A DNA stretch of 47,153 bases, taken from Deltaproteobacteria bacterium (lineage in GTDB: Bacteria; Desulfobacterota; Desulfobacteria; Desulfobacterales; C00003060). Below, piece after piece: positions 8,811 through 16,812 of the stretch. A program made the translations under genes and the position numbers. The notes under the pieces were generated by a model. That model was not told the DNA's origin. It was given only the letters and a program-made list of their open reading frames with translations, and did not search any database. The stretch lies in contig JAFGFW010000041.1 of NCBI GenBank assembly GCA_016930875.1, positions 1-47,153 on the forward strand, read 5' to 3'. How positions within the stretch are numbered: the first letter of the stretch is position 1; every line of letters begins with the position of its first letter.

Positions 8811-9530
8811 TCAGAAGGCCAGATCCGTCGTCCACACCTCCCAGACCTTGCCCACAAGGTCGGGCCCGGGTTTGAGTGTTGGTCTGCCCGGTTGCCAGCC
8901 CGATGGGGTGGCTTCTGCACCCTTGGTCTTTCGGATCAGTTGAAAGGCCTGGATTTGTCGAATCAACTCGCTCACGTTCCGACCCACTGGCGGGGCCAGT
9001 ATCTCAACAGCCTGAATGACCCCATCTGGATCAATAATAAAGCGGCCACGGACGTTCACGCCAGCGGCCTCGTCATAAACCCCGTAGACGGAACCGATCT
9101 TTCCCGCAGCATCTGAGATCATAGGAAAGGGAACTCCGCCTTTCACCATCTTGGAGAGCTCTTCCTCCTGCCATATCTTGTGCACAAAATGACTGTCCAC
9201 GCTGGCCGCCAGCAACTCAACGCCCAGTTTTTTCAGCTCCTTATATTTGGTGGCAACTGCCGCCAACTCTGTGGGTCAGACAAACGTAAAATCCCCAGGG
9301 TAAAAGCACAAGACCACCCACTTTCCCAGATAGTCTGAGAGTTTCATCTGTATGAACTTGCCTTTGTGAAATGCCGGAGCTTGAAAATCCGGAGCCTTGG
9401 CCCCTATTTTGGCTACTGTCATCGCTACCCCCTTTGTCTTTCCCTCGTCTTTTTCATGAACTTCCTCCTTTACGGACTCACCAACCGCTGCACCCATTGG
9501 TTTCCCACAGCCAATGTCCATATCTTCCAT
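8811..9530 (-). CDS. Selenocysteine-containing peroxiredoxin (TGA read as Sec85)
   Basis: The frame reads through one TGA (9276-9278) exactly where AhpC/Prx6-type peroxiredoxins have the peroxidatic cysteine: GDFTFV-U-PTE, followed without a break by a complete C-terminal half ([38 protein letters not shown]). The protein has 239 residues including Sec85. Other cysteines are C8 (IGCGKP) and C75; the usual C-terminal resolving Cys is absent (ATPSGW), so it may act as a 1-Sec enzyme. It would reduce H2O2 or organic peroxides. Sec forms of peroxiredoxin are known from clostridia and deltaproteobacteria. The ATG at 9530 has a strong GGGAGGTGA site. A SECIS-like hairpin follows the TGA. Standard gene callers would split it in two. 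Confidence 0.88.
9247..9266 (-). promoter_or_regulatory. SECIS-like hairpin for the Sec-peroxiredoxin
   Basis: Counting from the base after the TGA, nucleotides 10-29 form TTGGCGGC-AGTT-GCCACCAA: an 8-pair stem with one C/A mismatch and an AGUU loop. Position and a GU-containing loop agree with bacterial SECIS elements read by SelB. The glutaredoxin TGA at 23189 is followed by a hairpin with the same AGUU loop. Confidence 0.7.
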
Positions 9531-9597
9531 CAAATCACCTCCCATGAATAGGCCATTAGTCGCTTGCCATTTGTCACCTGTCATCCGTCATTTTCAG

Positions 9598-9645
9598 ACG
9601 GTTGAGTAGTCAAATAGTTGAGCAGTTGAATTGTTAAGTCGTTAG
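9598..9645. repeat. GTTGAGTAGT-type repeat (partner of 2802-2841)
   Basis: GACGGTTGAGTAGTCAAATA and the following bases to AAGTCGTTAG are an inverted relative of the repeat at 2802-2841. The two bracket the peroxiredoxin/TolC/adaptor/RND block. Confidence 0.6.
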
Positions 9646-9655
9646 AATGTGATGG

Positions 9656-9782
9656 ACTCGTAAAAAGTCGAAATCCGCCTCCGGCGGACTGTCATTCCGG
9701 CGAAAGCCGGAATCCAGTTTATTCAGCTAGTGACAAAGGCTCTGGACTCCGGCTTTCACCGGAGTGACGACTTTTTGCGAGT
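9656..9782. repeat. Miniature inverted-repeat element, 127 bp
   Basis: ACTCGTAAAAAGTCG (9656-9670) and CGACTTTTTGCGAGT (9768-9782) are inverted arms with one mismatch. Inside lie a second pair, GTCATTCCGGCGAAAGCCGG (from 9691) against a matching arm ending near 9767, so the whole unit can fold into a long hairpin. It has no coding capacity. It fills most of the 350-base gap between the peroxiredoxin and the ATPase stop; the rest of that gap shows nothing further. Confidence 0.75.
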
Positions 9783-9881
9783 TGATCAGAATGTAATAAC
9801 CTCGAATTTTCCTCCTTTCCTCAAACTCCTTTCTTCGACCATACTCTTTGTCAACGCTGAAAAAATCTTTGCTCCTCAAAA

Positions 9882-12590
9882 TCATTCCGGTAAATCACAT
9901 ACGCCGAAATCTGTCCGGTCCAGCGTCTCAACCCCCTTTCTTGATCTTCTAATCGCTTTATCTACTTCAACAGCAATGATAACCGTTATAGCAATGATGC
10001 CTGTCTGCAGCCACTCACCACCTGTCAAAGGTACCGTTCTGAAGATCCATTGAAGGGTAGGGACGTGTATCAGAGCCACTTGCGCAAAGAGGGCAGCCAG
10101 CAAAGAGTAAAGCAAAAATGGGTTGCTGAATACGTTCATCCGGAAAACAGACTGCAGTCCGGACCGGGAGTTCCATGCCTGGAAAAACTGAAAGAAAACC
10201 ATGGTTGTTACAGCCATGGTTCTTGCCTCTTCAAGAGGTGCCCCTCCCTTCAATGCTGTAATGTAGTTGTACACAACGCCCGCGGATATCACAAAGGCGA
10301 CAAGGAGACTCCGCTCGATCATGGCCCTTGATATGATCCCTTCTCTGGGGTGCCTGGGCGGTTTCTTGATGATATCTTTTTCACCCGGCTCAAAAGCAAG
10401 GGCCACGTCCTGGAGACCGTTGGTCACTAGGTTGATCCAGAGAAGCTGGGCAGGCACGTAAGGGATGGGTACGCCAAGAAACATCGTGGCAAGTATGGAG
10501 AGGATAGCGGCAAAACCCGTGGGGATGAGAAATAAAATGACCTTTCTGATATTTTCAAAAACGACCCTCCCTTCTTCGACTGCGTTAAAGATGCTTGCAA
10601 AGTTATCGTCCATGACCAGCATGTCTGCAGCCTCTTTTGCCACATCCGTTCCTGACCGTCCCATTGCCACACCGATGTGAGCGGCCTTCAAGGCTGGTGC
10701 ATCGTTTACACCATCGCCCGTGGCAGCGACCACCTCGCAGTGCCTCATCAGTTGCTGCACCACTCTTAATTTATGCTGCGGCGAAACCCGCGCGAAGACG
10801 GAAACGTTCTGGACGCTCTCGAAGAGATGTTCGTCGCTCATTCCCTCCAGCTCTTTTCCTGTTAAAACCTCAAATCCCTCCATGGTTATGCCCAGCCTCC
10901 TACCAATGGCAGAGGCCGTATCGGAATTATCGCCTGTGATCATCACCACCCTGATGCCTGCGTCTTGACACCCTTTCACCGCATCAACGGCTTCCGCCTT
11001 TGGCGGATCTATCATCCCCTGAAGACCTGCAAGCGTAAGGTATCCCTCCACATGATCGTGAGTCAATTCAATAAGATCATCTGGCGCCTCCTTGTAGGCC
11101 ATGGCAAGAACCCTCATTGCCTCAGTACCAAAATGGCTTGTTCGGTCTAATACCCGCTTGGTTATGGACCCTGGGCCCACAGCACACTTTGTGCAGAGAC
11201 TCATAACCTGCTCCGGAGCGCCCTTTACATAAATGAATTTCTTATCACCGTCCTTGTGGAGGGTGGCCATGTAGCCCCGTTCGGATTCAAACGGAATCAT
11301 GGCCAGACGTGGATAATGCTTCAGTTCGTCTTCTGGGTTCAAACCACCCTTGATGGCAGATACGATTAAGGCCCCCTCGGTCGGATCGCCATCCACCTTG
11401 TACTGTCCCTCTTCTTCGTAAATATCAGATTCATTGCAAAGCAGGCCTATCGTGAGAAGCATACGGAGGTTGCTTGATGCTGTAGTATCAACAATGTGCC
11501 CTTCGTGGAGAAACTCTCCTTTCGGTTCATAGCCGTTTCCTGTTACCTCATATATGCGTTCACCATCACACATCAACTTCACAGTCATCTCATTCTTTGT
11601 AAGGGTTCCTGTCTTGTCCGAGCATATGACTGTGGTGCTACCGAGTGTCTCGACCGCAGGGACCTTTCTGATGATGGCGTTTCTCCTTGCCATCCTGTTT
11701 ATCCCTACAGCCATGGTGATAGTCACAACAATGGGAAGTCCCTCTGGGATGGCAGCAACAGATGCTGCCACAGCTGTCATGAACATCTCCGATGTCTTTT
11801 CGCCCAGGATAAACCCTACTGTGAATATCGCTACGGCGCTACCCGAGACTATGAGACCTATAAGTTTTGCGAATCTTGCTATTTTCTCCTGAATGGGTGT
11901 CTTGGTAACCGACAGTTCCTTTACTTCGCGGGCAATCTGCCCGAGGACAGTTCTTTCTCCGCTCTCCACAACAAGGCCTTTGGCCCTGCCGCTCACTACA
12001 ACAGTACCCATAAAGGCTATGTTCCTTTGGTCCCCTGGGGTCAAGTTTTTTTCATCGAGTGCATCGACCATCTTTTCGGCCGGGATGGATTCGCCTGTGA
12101 GCATGGCCTCGTCAATCCTCAACTCTTTTGAACTAAATAGCCTGAGGTCCGCCGGCACCTTGAGCCCGGACGTAAGCAACACAATGTCCCCCGGTACCAG
12201 TTCCTCGCTGTGAATTTCCTTTTCCATGCCATTCCTGAGAACCCGTGCCTTGAGAACCACCATCTTTTGCAGGGCCTTGACGCTTTCTTCTGCTTTATAT
12301 TCCTGGAGATAACCGATGAGTGCATTCAGCAATACAACGGACACAATCACACCCGTATCAACATACTCACGAAAAATGGCTGTCACGATTGCAGCAATGA
12401 GCAGGATATAGATCAGCGGGCTTGCGAATTGGCCTATAAGAATTCGTAGTCTATTTACCTTCTCTTCTTCGGCAAGTTTGTTCGGGCCGTACTGCGCAAA
12501 ACGCTCTCTGGCTTCTTTCTCCGTGAGCCCTGCGTCTGAGACGCTCAGTTCTCGAAATGTTTTCTTGATGTCAAGTTGATACCAGTTCAT
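9882..12590 (-). CDS. P-type cation ATPase (PacL/Ca2+-type, type II)
   Basis: A 902-residue P-type ATPase: N-terminal cation-ATPase domain, actuator TGES (LTGESIP near 165), TM4 PEGLP (282-286), phosphorylation site D325 (SDKTGT), nucleotide domain, hinge TGDGVNDAP, and six C-terminal membrane helices. PEGLP and overall length place it in type II (calcium or related cation export). In TM6 it has NLVTNGLQD where SERCA has NLVTDGLP, so one classical Ca ligand differs and the ion is uncertain. I prefer the ATG at 12590, 13 bases after the yedE stop, over a TTG at 12623 that would overlap it. It is the last gene of the sulfur operon. Confidence 0.9.
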   Translation of the reverse strand: MNWYQLDIKKTFRELSVSDAGLTEKEARERFAQYGPNKLAEEEKVNRLRILIGQFASPLIYILLIAAIVTAIFREYVDTGVIVSVVLLNALIGYLQEYKAEESVKALQKMVVLKARVLRNGMEKEIHSEELVPGDIVLLTSGLKVPADLRLFSSKELRIDEAMLTGESIPAEKMVDALDEKNLTPGDQRNIAFMGTVVVSGRAKGLVVESGERTVLGQIAREVKELSVTKTPIQEKIARFAKLIGLIVSGSAVAIFTVGFILGEKTSEMFMTAVAASVAAIPEGLPIVVTITMAVGINRMARRNAIIRKVPAVETLGSTTVICSDKTGTLTKNEMTVKLMCDGERIYEVTGNGYEPKGEFLHEGHIVDTTASSNLRMLLTIGLLCNESDIYEEEGQYKVDGDPTEGALIVSAIKGGLNPEDELKHYPRLAMIPFESERGYMATLHKDGDKKFIYVKGAPEQVMSLCTKCAVGPGSITKRVLDRTSHFGTEAMRVLAMAYKEAPDDLIELTHDHVEGYLTLAGLQGMIDPPKAEAVDAVKGCQDAGIRVVMITGDNSDTASAIGRRLGITMEGFEVLTGKELEGMSDEHLFESVQNVSVFARVSPQHKLRVVQQLMRHCEVVAATGDGVNDAPALKAAHIGVAMGRSGTDVAKEAADMLVMDDNFASIFNAVEEGRVVFENIRKVILFLIPTGFAAILSILATMFLGVPIPYVPAQLLWINLVTNGLQDVALAFEPGEKDIIKKPPRHPREGIISRAMIERSLLVAFVISAGVVYNYITALKGGAPLEEARTMAVTTMVFFQFFQAWNSRSGLQSVFRMNVFSNPFLLYSLLAALFAQVALIHVPTLQWIFRTVPLTGGEWLQTGIIAITVIIAVEVDKAIRRSRKGVETLDRTDFGVCDLPE

Positions 12591-12603
12591 TATCTGGCCA
12601 AAA

Positions 12604-13131
12604 TCAAAGCCCTTTTTTCTCAAACCATCGAAAAAGGGCTAGTCCTCCCATAATAAAGATAGGGATAATGACCCAGTGGTTCAGACTGAGTATCTCGGGC
12701 ACAGTGATCTTGCCAAAATCTGCCCATGTTAAGACCGTTTTCTTCAGGCTCGGATACACCTCTGCAAAGAGCGCTGCTCCGGCCAGCATTCCCAGGATAC
12801 CCCATAGTCCATCCCATCGACCTTCACCTAGAGCACCAACCGCGGTCCCGGGACAATAGCCCAACAATCCCCAGCCACCCCCAAAGATGAGTCCACCAAC
12901 AATATTGCCTCCTAAGATGGTAGGCTTGACAGAAAGTTTGGCTAACCCAAGATCGAAAAGTATGTAAACCCCTACCATGCTAACCAGGATGCTCGAGAGC
13001 ATGAACTTGACGATAGTCATATCCATAAGACGCATTGCACCAAGCTGCTTGTCGTACCGGATGACGCCGGCTTTTTGCAGTAAAAAGCCAAAGAGAATGC
13101 CAGCTATCAGCCCGTAAGTCAGTATTCTCAT
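12604..13131 (-). CDS. YeeE/YedE-family transporter, second half-size subunit
   Basis: A 175-residue membrane protein with about five hydrophobic helices and the family motif GLLGYCPGTAVGA, the equivalent of the second cysteine-bearing repeat of full-length YeeE/YedE. The family imports thiosulfate or other sulfane-sulfur species (or, in the YedE branch, is linked to selenium). Half-size pairs such as this are known as PmpA/PmpB-type genes. Its start overlaps the stop of the Sec-containing partner as ATGA, so the two subunits are made together and probably form one transporter. GAGAGGTGATCGCAC precedes the ATG. The Cys in GYCPG is a normal TGC codon, unlike in the partner. Confidence 0.88.
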   Translation of the reverse strand: MRILTYGLIAGILFGFLLQKAGVIRYDKQLGAMRLMDMTIVKFMLSSILVSMVGVYILFDLGLAKLSVKPTILGGNIVGGLIFGGGWGLLGYCPGTAVGALGEGRWDGLWGILGMLAGAALFAEVYPSLKKTVLTWADFGKITVPEILSLNHWVIIPIFIMGGLALFRWFEKKGL

Positions 13132-13655
13132 GTGCGATCACCTCTCCCATAAAGGGCACGAGCAACGATGATGCCACCTACAAAAAAGCAAATCAAGCCA
13201 ACGTATCCACTCACTGCTAGCTGAAGCGAGCCGCCCAGCCCATGGCCGCTCGGTCAGCCACCGGCCAGACGCGCTCCAAATATGGCTACAAGTCCACCTG
13301 TAAAGGCGCAAAGGCCTCGCTTGATCCGGCTCGGACCAAAACGCGCCTCCCACATATCGGGCAGGGCCTTCCATTGGAAACTACCACTGGTTGTCGACGC
13401 AATCAAAGATCCGACAAAAATTCCTGCTACAAACATCCACTGCCAGTCGATCTTTGGCACCTTTTTGACAAAATAATCCATCCTGGCTACCCGCTCGGCA
13501 TTGAAGCGCTTTTCGATCATGCCTGCCGAGCGTACAAAACTGGTTGACGCGCCAATGACCTTGCCTGCAAACCACACAGACAGGATGAACACCATGCCAC
13601 TCAGCGCCCCAGCTAGGTACGGGCTCCAGCCTTTGCCTTCCATCATACGTATCAT
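13128..13655 (-). CDS. YeeE/YedE-family transporter, first half-size subunit, with in-frame TGA (probable Sec134)
   Basis: Reading through the TGA at 13254-13256 gives a 175-residue membrane protein: ARLAGG-U-PSGHGLGG, then further hydrophobic helices and a stop overlapping the next start (ATGA). In YeeE/YedE proteins the motif is GGC-T/P-SGHG, so TGA replaces the conserved cysteine that lies in the sulfur-transfer path of YeeE. Conservation on both sides and perfect operon coupling argue against a dead gene. A possible hairpin follows the TGA but is less typical than the other two SECIS candidates. AAGGGGACGG precedes the ATG at 13655. The alternative is a nonsense mutation of TGC. Transport of thiosulfate, sulfane sulfur or selenium species is inferred from the family and the neighbouring sulfur oxygenase reductase. 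Confidence 0.75.
13220..13239 (-). promoter_or_regulatory. Possible SECIS hairpin in the yedE-like gene
   Basis: Nucleotides 15-34 after the TGA can form GCTG/CAGC closed by GCG/CGC around a GCT loop, at the distance expected for a bacterial SECIS. An alternative fold pairs CGAGC (2-6) with GCTCG (23-27). The AGUU loop of the other two candidates is missing, so support is modest. Confidence 0.35.
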
Positions 13656-13698
13656 TTGAGCCGTCCCCTTACGCTAACTTGAGACCATCCCGCCGCAC

Positions 13699-14736
13699 CT
13701 AGACAACCATGGACCGCCAGCCTGGTTCTTCCATTATGGGCTGGAAAAACATGATGTAAGGACCTCTCATGAGGTGCGCCATCACCCCATCATCGTGAAT
13801 TTTTCTGATCCTGTGGTTGACCAACACCTTGGCAAAACCTAACTGTGCCATCTCGACCGCATCCCATTCGCTGTGAATCAAATACTCCGGAGGGCTGGGC
13901 ATGGCTTCAGGCGTTTTGAATAAGGGCTTGGGATCTTTCGGTGGATTTGCACCCAAAGTCTGTAAGGATTGTGCCATCGATTTCGGATCCATCATGAAGC
14001 TCCCCAGAGCGCAAACGCCCATCTGTTTAAGGATCATATATCCCAAAAAACCGGTCGAATCCGACACGGCCTCCATGGTGGCAATAGCGCCCTCCTCAAA
14101 AGCCTTTTCTCTGCCAGGTCTGACGGTATGCTCCGCCATGGCCACACAACGACGGGGTGTAGCAAAACGGATGAATTCCTTTTGCTGCTGCATGTCTGTG
14201 GCAAGATCGGTGATCTGGCCCATAGACCTTATGGGTGCCATCTTGGCTTTGACGATCCTGTAAACCGGCTCCCATGGACCCTCAATGACCATGGACAAAC
14301 AGCGCCCGCACAGTTCAAAGACTCGGTCAAACTGCTTTTGATGAAAGTCGTCGTGGTCCTGCCACCTCTTCCACATGGTATACTGATAGTTGCGAATAGG
14401 GTTGAGTTCCTTTTCCATGTGGACTTTTCCTCCACCGAATCGACCAGCAAGAGGGAGAATTCCGGTCTGGATGTTGGCCTGGAAACCAACAAAACCCGGG
14501 TGGGTGGCCGTTGTGATACACACTTTTGGCCCAACCTTTTTCATCAACCGGAAACTTTCTTCGTTGTTGGACACTTTTGACATGTTCAGTGCTGCATAGA
14601 TAGGGCTATCAGGCTCTTCAGTTGTCTGACGTGCATGGGCGAAAGGCAATCCTGCCGCAAAGCTGGCGCCACCGGCGGCCAACGCAGCTATCTTCATGAA
14701 ATTCCTGCGATCCATTCTTGTTTCATTCTCTGACAT
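13699..14736 (-). CDS. sor: Sulfur oxygenase reductase with Tat signal peptide
   Basis: After a 42-residue extension the protein aligns with sulfur oxygenase reductase, keeping every catalytic position at a constant offset of 42 from the Acidianus enzyme: C73 (C31, GPKVC), iron ligands H128 and H132 (DHDDFH), C143/C146 (LCGRC) and E156 (GPWEP). The enzyme disproportionates elemental sulfur with O2 to sulfite, thiosulfate and sulfide. The extension is a clear Tat signal (DRRNFMK, hydrophobic AALAAGGASFAAG, cleavage near AHA), implying export of the folded iron enzyme to the periplasm; the well-studied SORs are cytoplasmic. GGGAGGTAAGCT precedes the ATG. It lies between a Tll0287-like gene and the paired YeeE/YedE transporter, suggesting its products are imported. 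Confidence 0.9.
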   Translation of the reverse strand: MSENETRMDRRNFMKIAALAAGGASFAAGLPFAHARQTTEEPDSPIYAALNMSKVSNNEESFRLMKKVGPKVCITTATHPGFVGFQANIQTGILPLAGRFGGGKVHMEKELNPIRNYQYTMWKRWQDHDDFHQKQFDRVFELCGRCLSMVIEGPWEPVYRIVKAKMAPIRSMGQITDLATDMQQQKEFIRFATPRRCVAMAEHTVRPGREKAFEEGAIATMEAVSDSTGFLGYMILKQMGVCALGSFMMDPKSMAQSLQTLGANPPKDPKPLFKTPEAMPSPPEYLIHSEWDAVEMAQLGFAKVLVNHRIRKIHDDGVMAHLMRGPYIMFFQPIMEEPGWRSMVV

Positions 14737-14805
14737 AGCTTACCTCCCTTGAACGTGTTTATGGTTTATCAAAATAGCAATTCTCATTAGCCAAGTGCTC
14801 CTACG

Positions 14806-15174
14806 TCATGCCTTCTTTTTGGGGTTTTCCCCAGAGGCCCTACGTTTTTCAAAATCTTCCAGTACCCTTCGCTCCCACGCATCTGGGGTGTTGGCCGGAT
14901 TGTGTACCTTGAGCGCTCTATGCCCGACGAGCCAGCCTGTCCCCTCTGAAACGCGGGCACCTATTTCCGGCGCAATCCTTTTGCAGACGTCAATAGCCTG
15001 AATAGGGCCACCGCTTTGCATAACCTTTTTCAACTCGCTCTTGAGTTCACCCCCAAACTCTTTGACAACCGAACGGCTTGCAATGATGCGTTCCTGTTGA
15101 TCGACTGCCAGAGCCACAGAAGATAACAGGCCTGTTACCAAAATAAGAAATATTACTTTGTTCATGTTCGCCAT
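14806..15174 (-). CDS. Exported Tll0287-like (DUF3365) protein
   Basis: A 122-residue protein with a signal peptide (hydrophobic VIFLILVTGLLSSVALA) and one Tll0287-like domain. The conserved features are QAIDVCKRIAPEIG and the ETGW-like STGEGW region followed by LKVHNPANTPDAWE. Members are periplasmic, and some bind haem or act as sensor domains; here no CXXCH is present, only one Cys, so covalent haem is not supported. It lies 29 bases after the octahaem cytochrome gene and 69 before the sulfur oxygenase reductase. Start is ATG at 15174 or 15165; neither has a strong ribosome site. It may be a redox or structural partner of the cytochrome (inference). Confidence 0.75.
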   Translation of the reverse strand: MANMNKVIFLILVTGLLSSVALAVDQQERIIASRSVVKEFGGELKSELKKVMQSGGPIQAIDVCKRIAPEIGARVSEGTGWLVGHRALKVHNPANTPDAWERRVLEDFEKRRASGENPKKKA

Positions 15175-15203
15175 CCAAAACTTTCGTTTTCACTTTCGCC
15201 AAC

Positions 15204-16685
15204 TCACCATTTTTTCACCTTAAATTCCAGCCAATCTACCATCTCCTGAATGTTTTTTGACATATACCACCGTCCATCGGCGAAAACACCATAGTCGGCT
15301 CCGGCCATGGCAGAGGCAAAACGGGTTGAATTGGCAAAGAAGAGCCACTGTTCTACCCATTTTTTCTCAATAGCCTCATTAAAGATGCTGTCCTTCTGCG
15401 CAAGGCCTTTGGCGGCCCCCTTTTCCCACGCCGAAAGGAGAACCTTGGTGGCGGTCAGCGTCATCTCGTTCGTAATCTTGATTGTGTTCTCAAGGCGGGC
15501 AAACTGTCCGTCCACCCACCCTTGGCTGTGGCAAGCAGCACAAACGCCCTGCATGGTCTTTTTTCTCTTGGCCTGCTCCTTTGCGTTGATCAAAAAGGGA
15601 GTCACAGGCTCTCCGGTCAACTCCGTTGGCAAAGGCAATCCAGCCTTGTTTTTGATAATCGTAGTATCCGGCGAGTCGGGATGGGCATGGGCGTAAATCA
15701 ACCCGAATATCCGCCAAGAGAGCCGATCATTCATCTGGTGGGTCCGCTCTGCCAGTACTTCGCCTTCTTCAGAAACTACGAGGCTCGCATGGCAGGTGGC
15801 ACAGGTGGGGGCCGTGAAGTCTTTTCCCACGGTCCAGGGAACCGGCTTGTAATTCCAAGCCTTCCCGAGGCCGGAATAGATGTTTCCATGTTTGCTAACC
15901 GAATACACCTTATATGCCGGCACATCAGGACCCTTATGACATTCAGAGCAGGTATAAGGCTTTCTGGCCATTTCAATTGAAAATTGATGTCGTGTATGAC
16001 AAGAAGCACAAGACCCCATACTCCCGTCAGGATTGATCCGCCCAACGCCCTGATTGGGCAAGCCGGAAAGAACAGGAAACGACATTTCACCGTGGGCCGT
16101 GTCTCTTGCCATTGTACCTTTAACCTCAACAACCGTACCGTGGCAGTAAAAACAAGAATCGGCATCAGTCTCAGCATCCGGAGCCTTTTGGGTCGTCTTC
16201 ATGTCCCTAAAGGACTGGATGCCGTTCACCGAGTCTACCAGGGCACGGTACACCGGATTGTTCTGAAGGTTTCCATAGGCACGAGACATGATGTTTTTGT
16301 GATATTGTCCCGCTTCCACGGGATGACAGGTAGCACAATCCTCAGGGGTCACCACCACATGGACCTGGTAGCCGTTGTGTTCAAAGGTGTCCTGATGCCT
16401 TTCGGGGTTCAAGGTGTGACACTCTGCACACCCGACGACAACACGCGCCAGTTTGTTGGGCACATCATCGAACGAAACCCGCCGCTTCTTTAAAATCATA
16501 CTCCTTGCTGCCCTGGGGGTGACCCTGGCCATGCGGCCCTTCTGCCAGTTCGCCACAATTCCCGGATGCTCCGAGGTGTGGCATTCAATACAAGTCCCGG
16601 TCTCTTCGCTGATTCGGCCATTGGCCCCAAGGGCCGTCTGGGCGAAAAGAAATACCATCAGCATAGCAAACATGCACTTCTTCAT
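15204..16685 (-). CDS. Octahaem cytochrome c, hydroxylamine-oxidoreductase-like
   Basis: A 493-residue exported protein with exactly eight CXXCH motifs (CIECH, CAECH, CATCH, CFYCH, CASCH, CSECH, CATCH, CAACH) after an N-terminal signal peptide. Spacing and the long C-terminal helical part match the octahaem HAO family. Relatives oxidise hydroxylamine or, in anaerobes (epsilon-HAO type), reduce nitrite or hydroxylamine; other relatives handle sulfur oxyanions, so the substrate is open. AGGAGGTGCTACG precedes the ATG at 16685. It is the first gene of the operon with the Tll0287-like protein, sulfur oxygenase reductase and YeeE/YedE pair, which makes periplasmic sulfur or nitrogen electron transfer likely. 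Confidence 0.9.
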   Translation of the reverse strand: MKKCMFAMLMVFLFAQTALGANGRISEETGTCIECHTSEHPGIVANWQKGRMARVTPRAARSMILKKRRVSFDDVPNKLARVVVGCAECHTLNPERHQDTFEHNGYQVHVVVTPEDCATCHPVEAGQYHKNIMSRAYGNLQNNPVYRALVDSVNGIQSFRDMKTTQKAPDAETDADSCFYCHGTVVEVKGTMARDTAHGEMSFPVLSGLPNQGVGRINPDGSMGSCASCHTRHQFSIEMARKPYTCSECHKGPDVPAYKVYSVSKHGNIYSGLGKAWNYKPVPWTVGKDFTAPTCATCHASLVVSEEGEVLAERTHQMNDRLSWRIFGLIYAHAHPDSPDTTIIKNKAGLPLPTELTGEPVTPFLINAKEQAKRKKTMQGVCAACHSQGWVDGQFARLENTIKITNEMTLTATKVLLSAWEKGAAKGLAQKDSIFNEAIEKKWVEQWLFFANSTRFASAMAGADYGVFADGRWYMSKNIQEMVDWLEFKVKKW

Positions 16686-16812
16686 CGTAGCACCTCCTCT
16701 TTCTTACTGAACTCACATCCTGTTAGCCAGTGCCCATCCAGAGAAGACCCTTTTCCGCAAACTTGAGGTCAATCTGTCCCACCAGAGGCTGGCTTGTGCG
16801 ATGTACGACCAC

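Noticed and set aside
8811-9584. Two separate peroxiredoxin fragments, or a pseudogene
   Set aside because: The two parts are in the same frame, split only by TGA at the peroxidatic Cys codon, with a hairpin of SECIS type downstream; Sec insertion explains this better.
13254-13655. A truncated 133-residue YedE-like protein ending at GARLAGG
   Set aside because: The conserved PSGHGLGG motif and helices follow the TGA in frame, and the real stop overlaps the next start codon.
15204-16685. Assignment as true ammonia-oxidiser hydroxylamine oxidoreductase
   Set aside because: The haem count fits, but the catalytic Tyr cross-link of that enzyme cannot be confirmed and the context is anaerobic; only an HAO-like call is justified.
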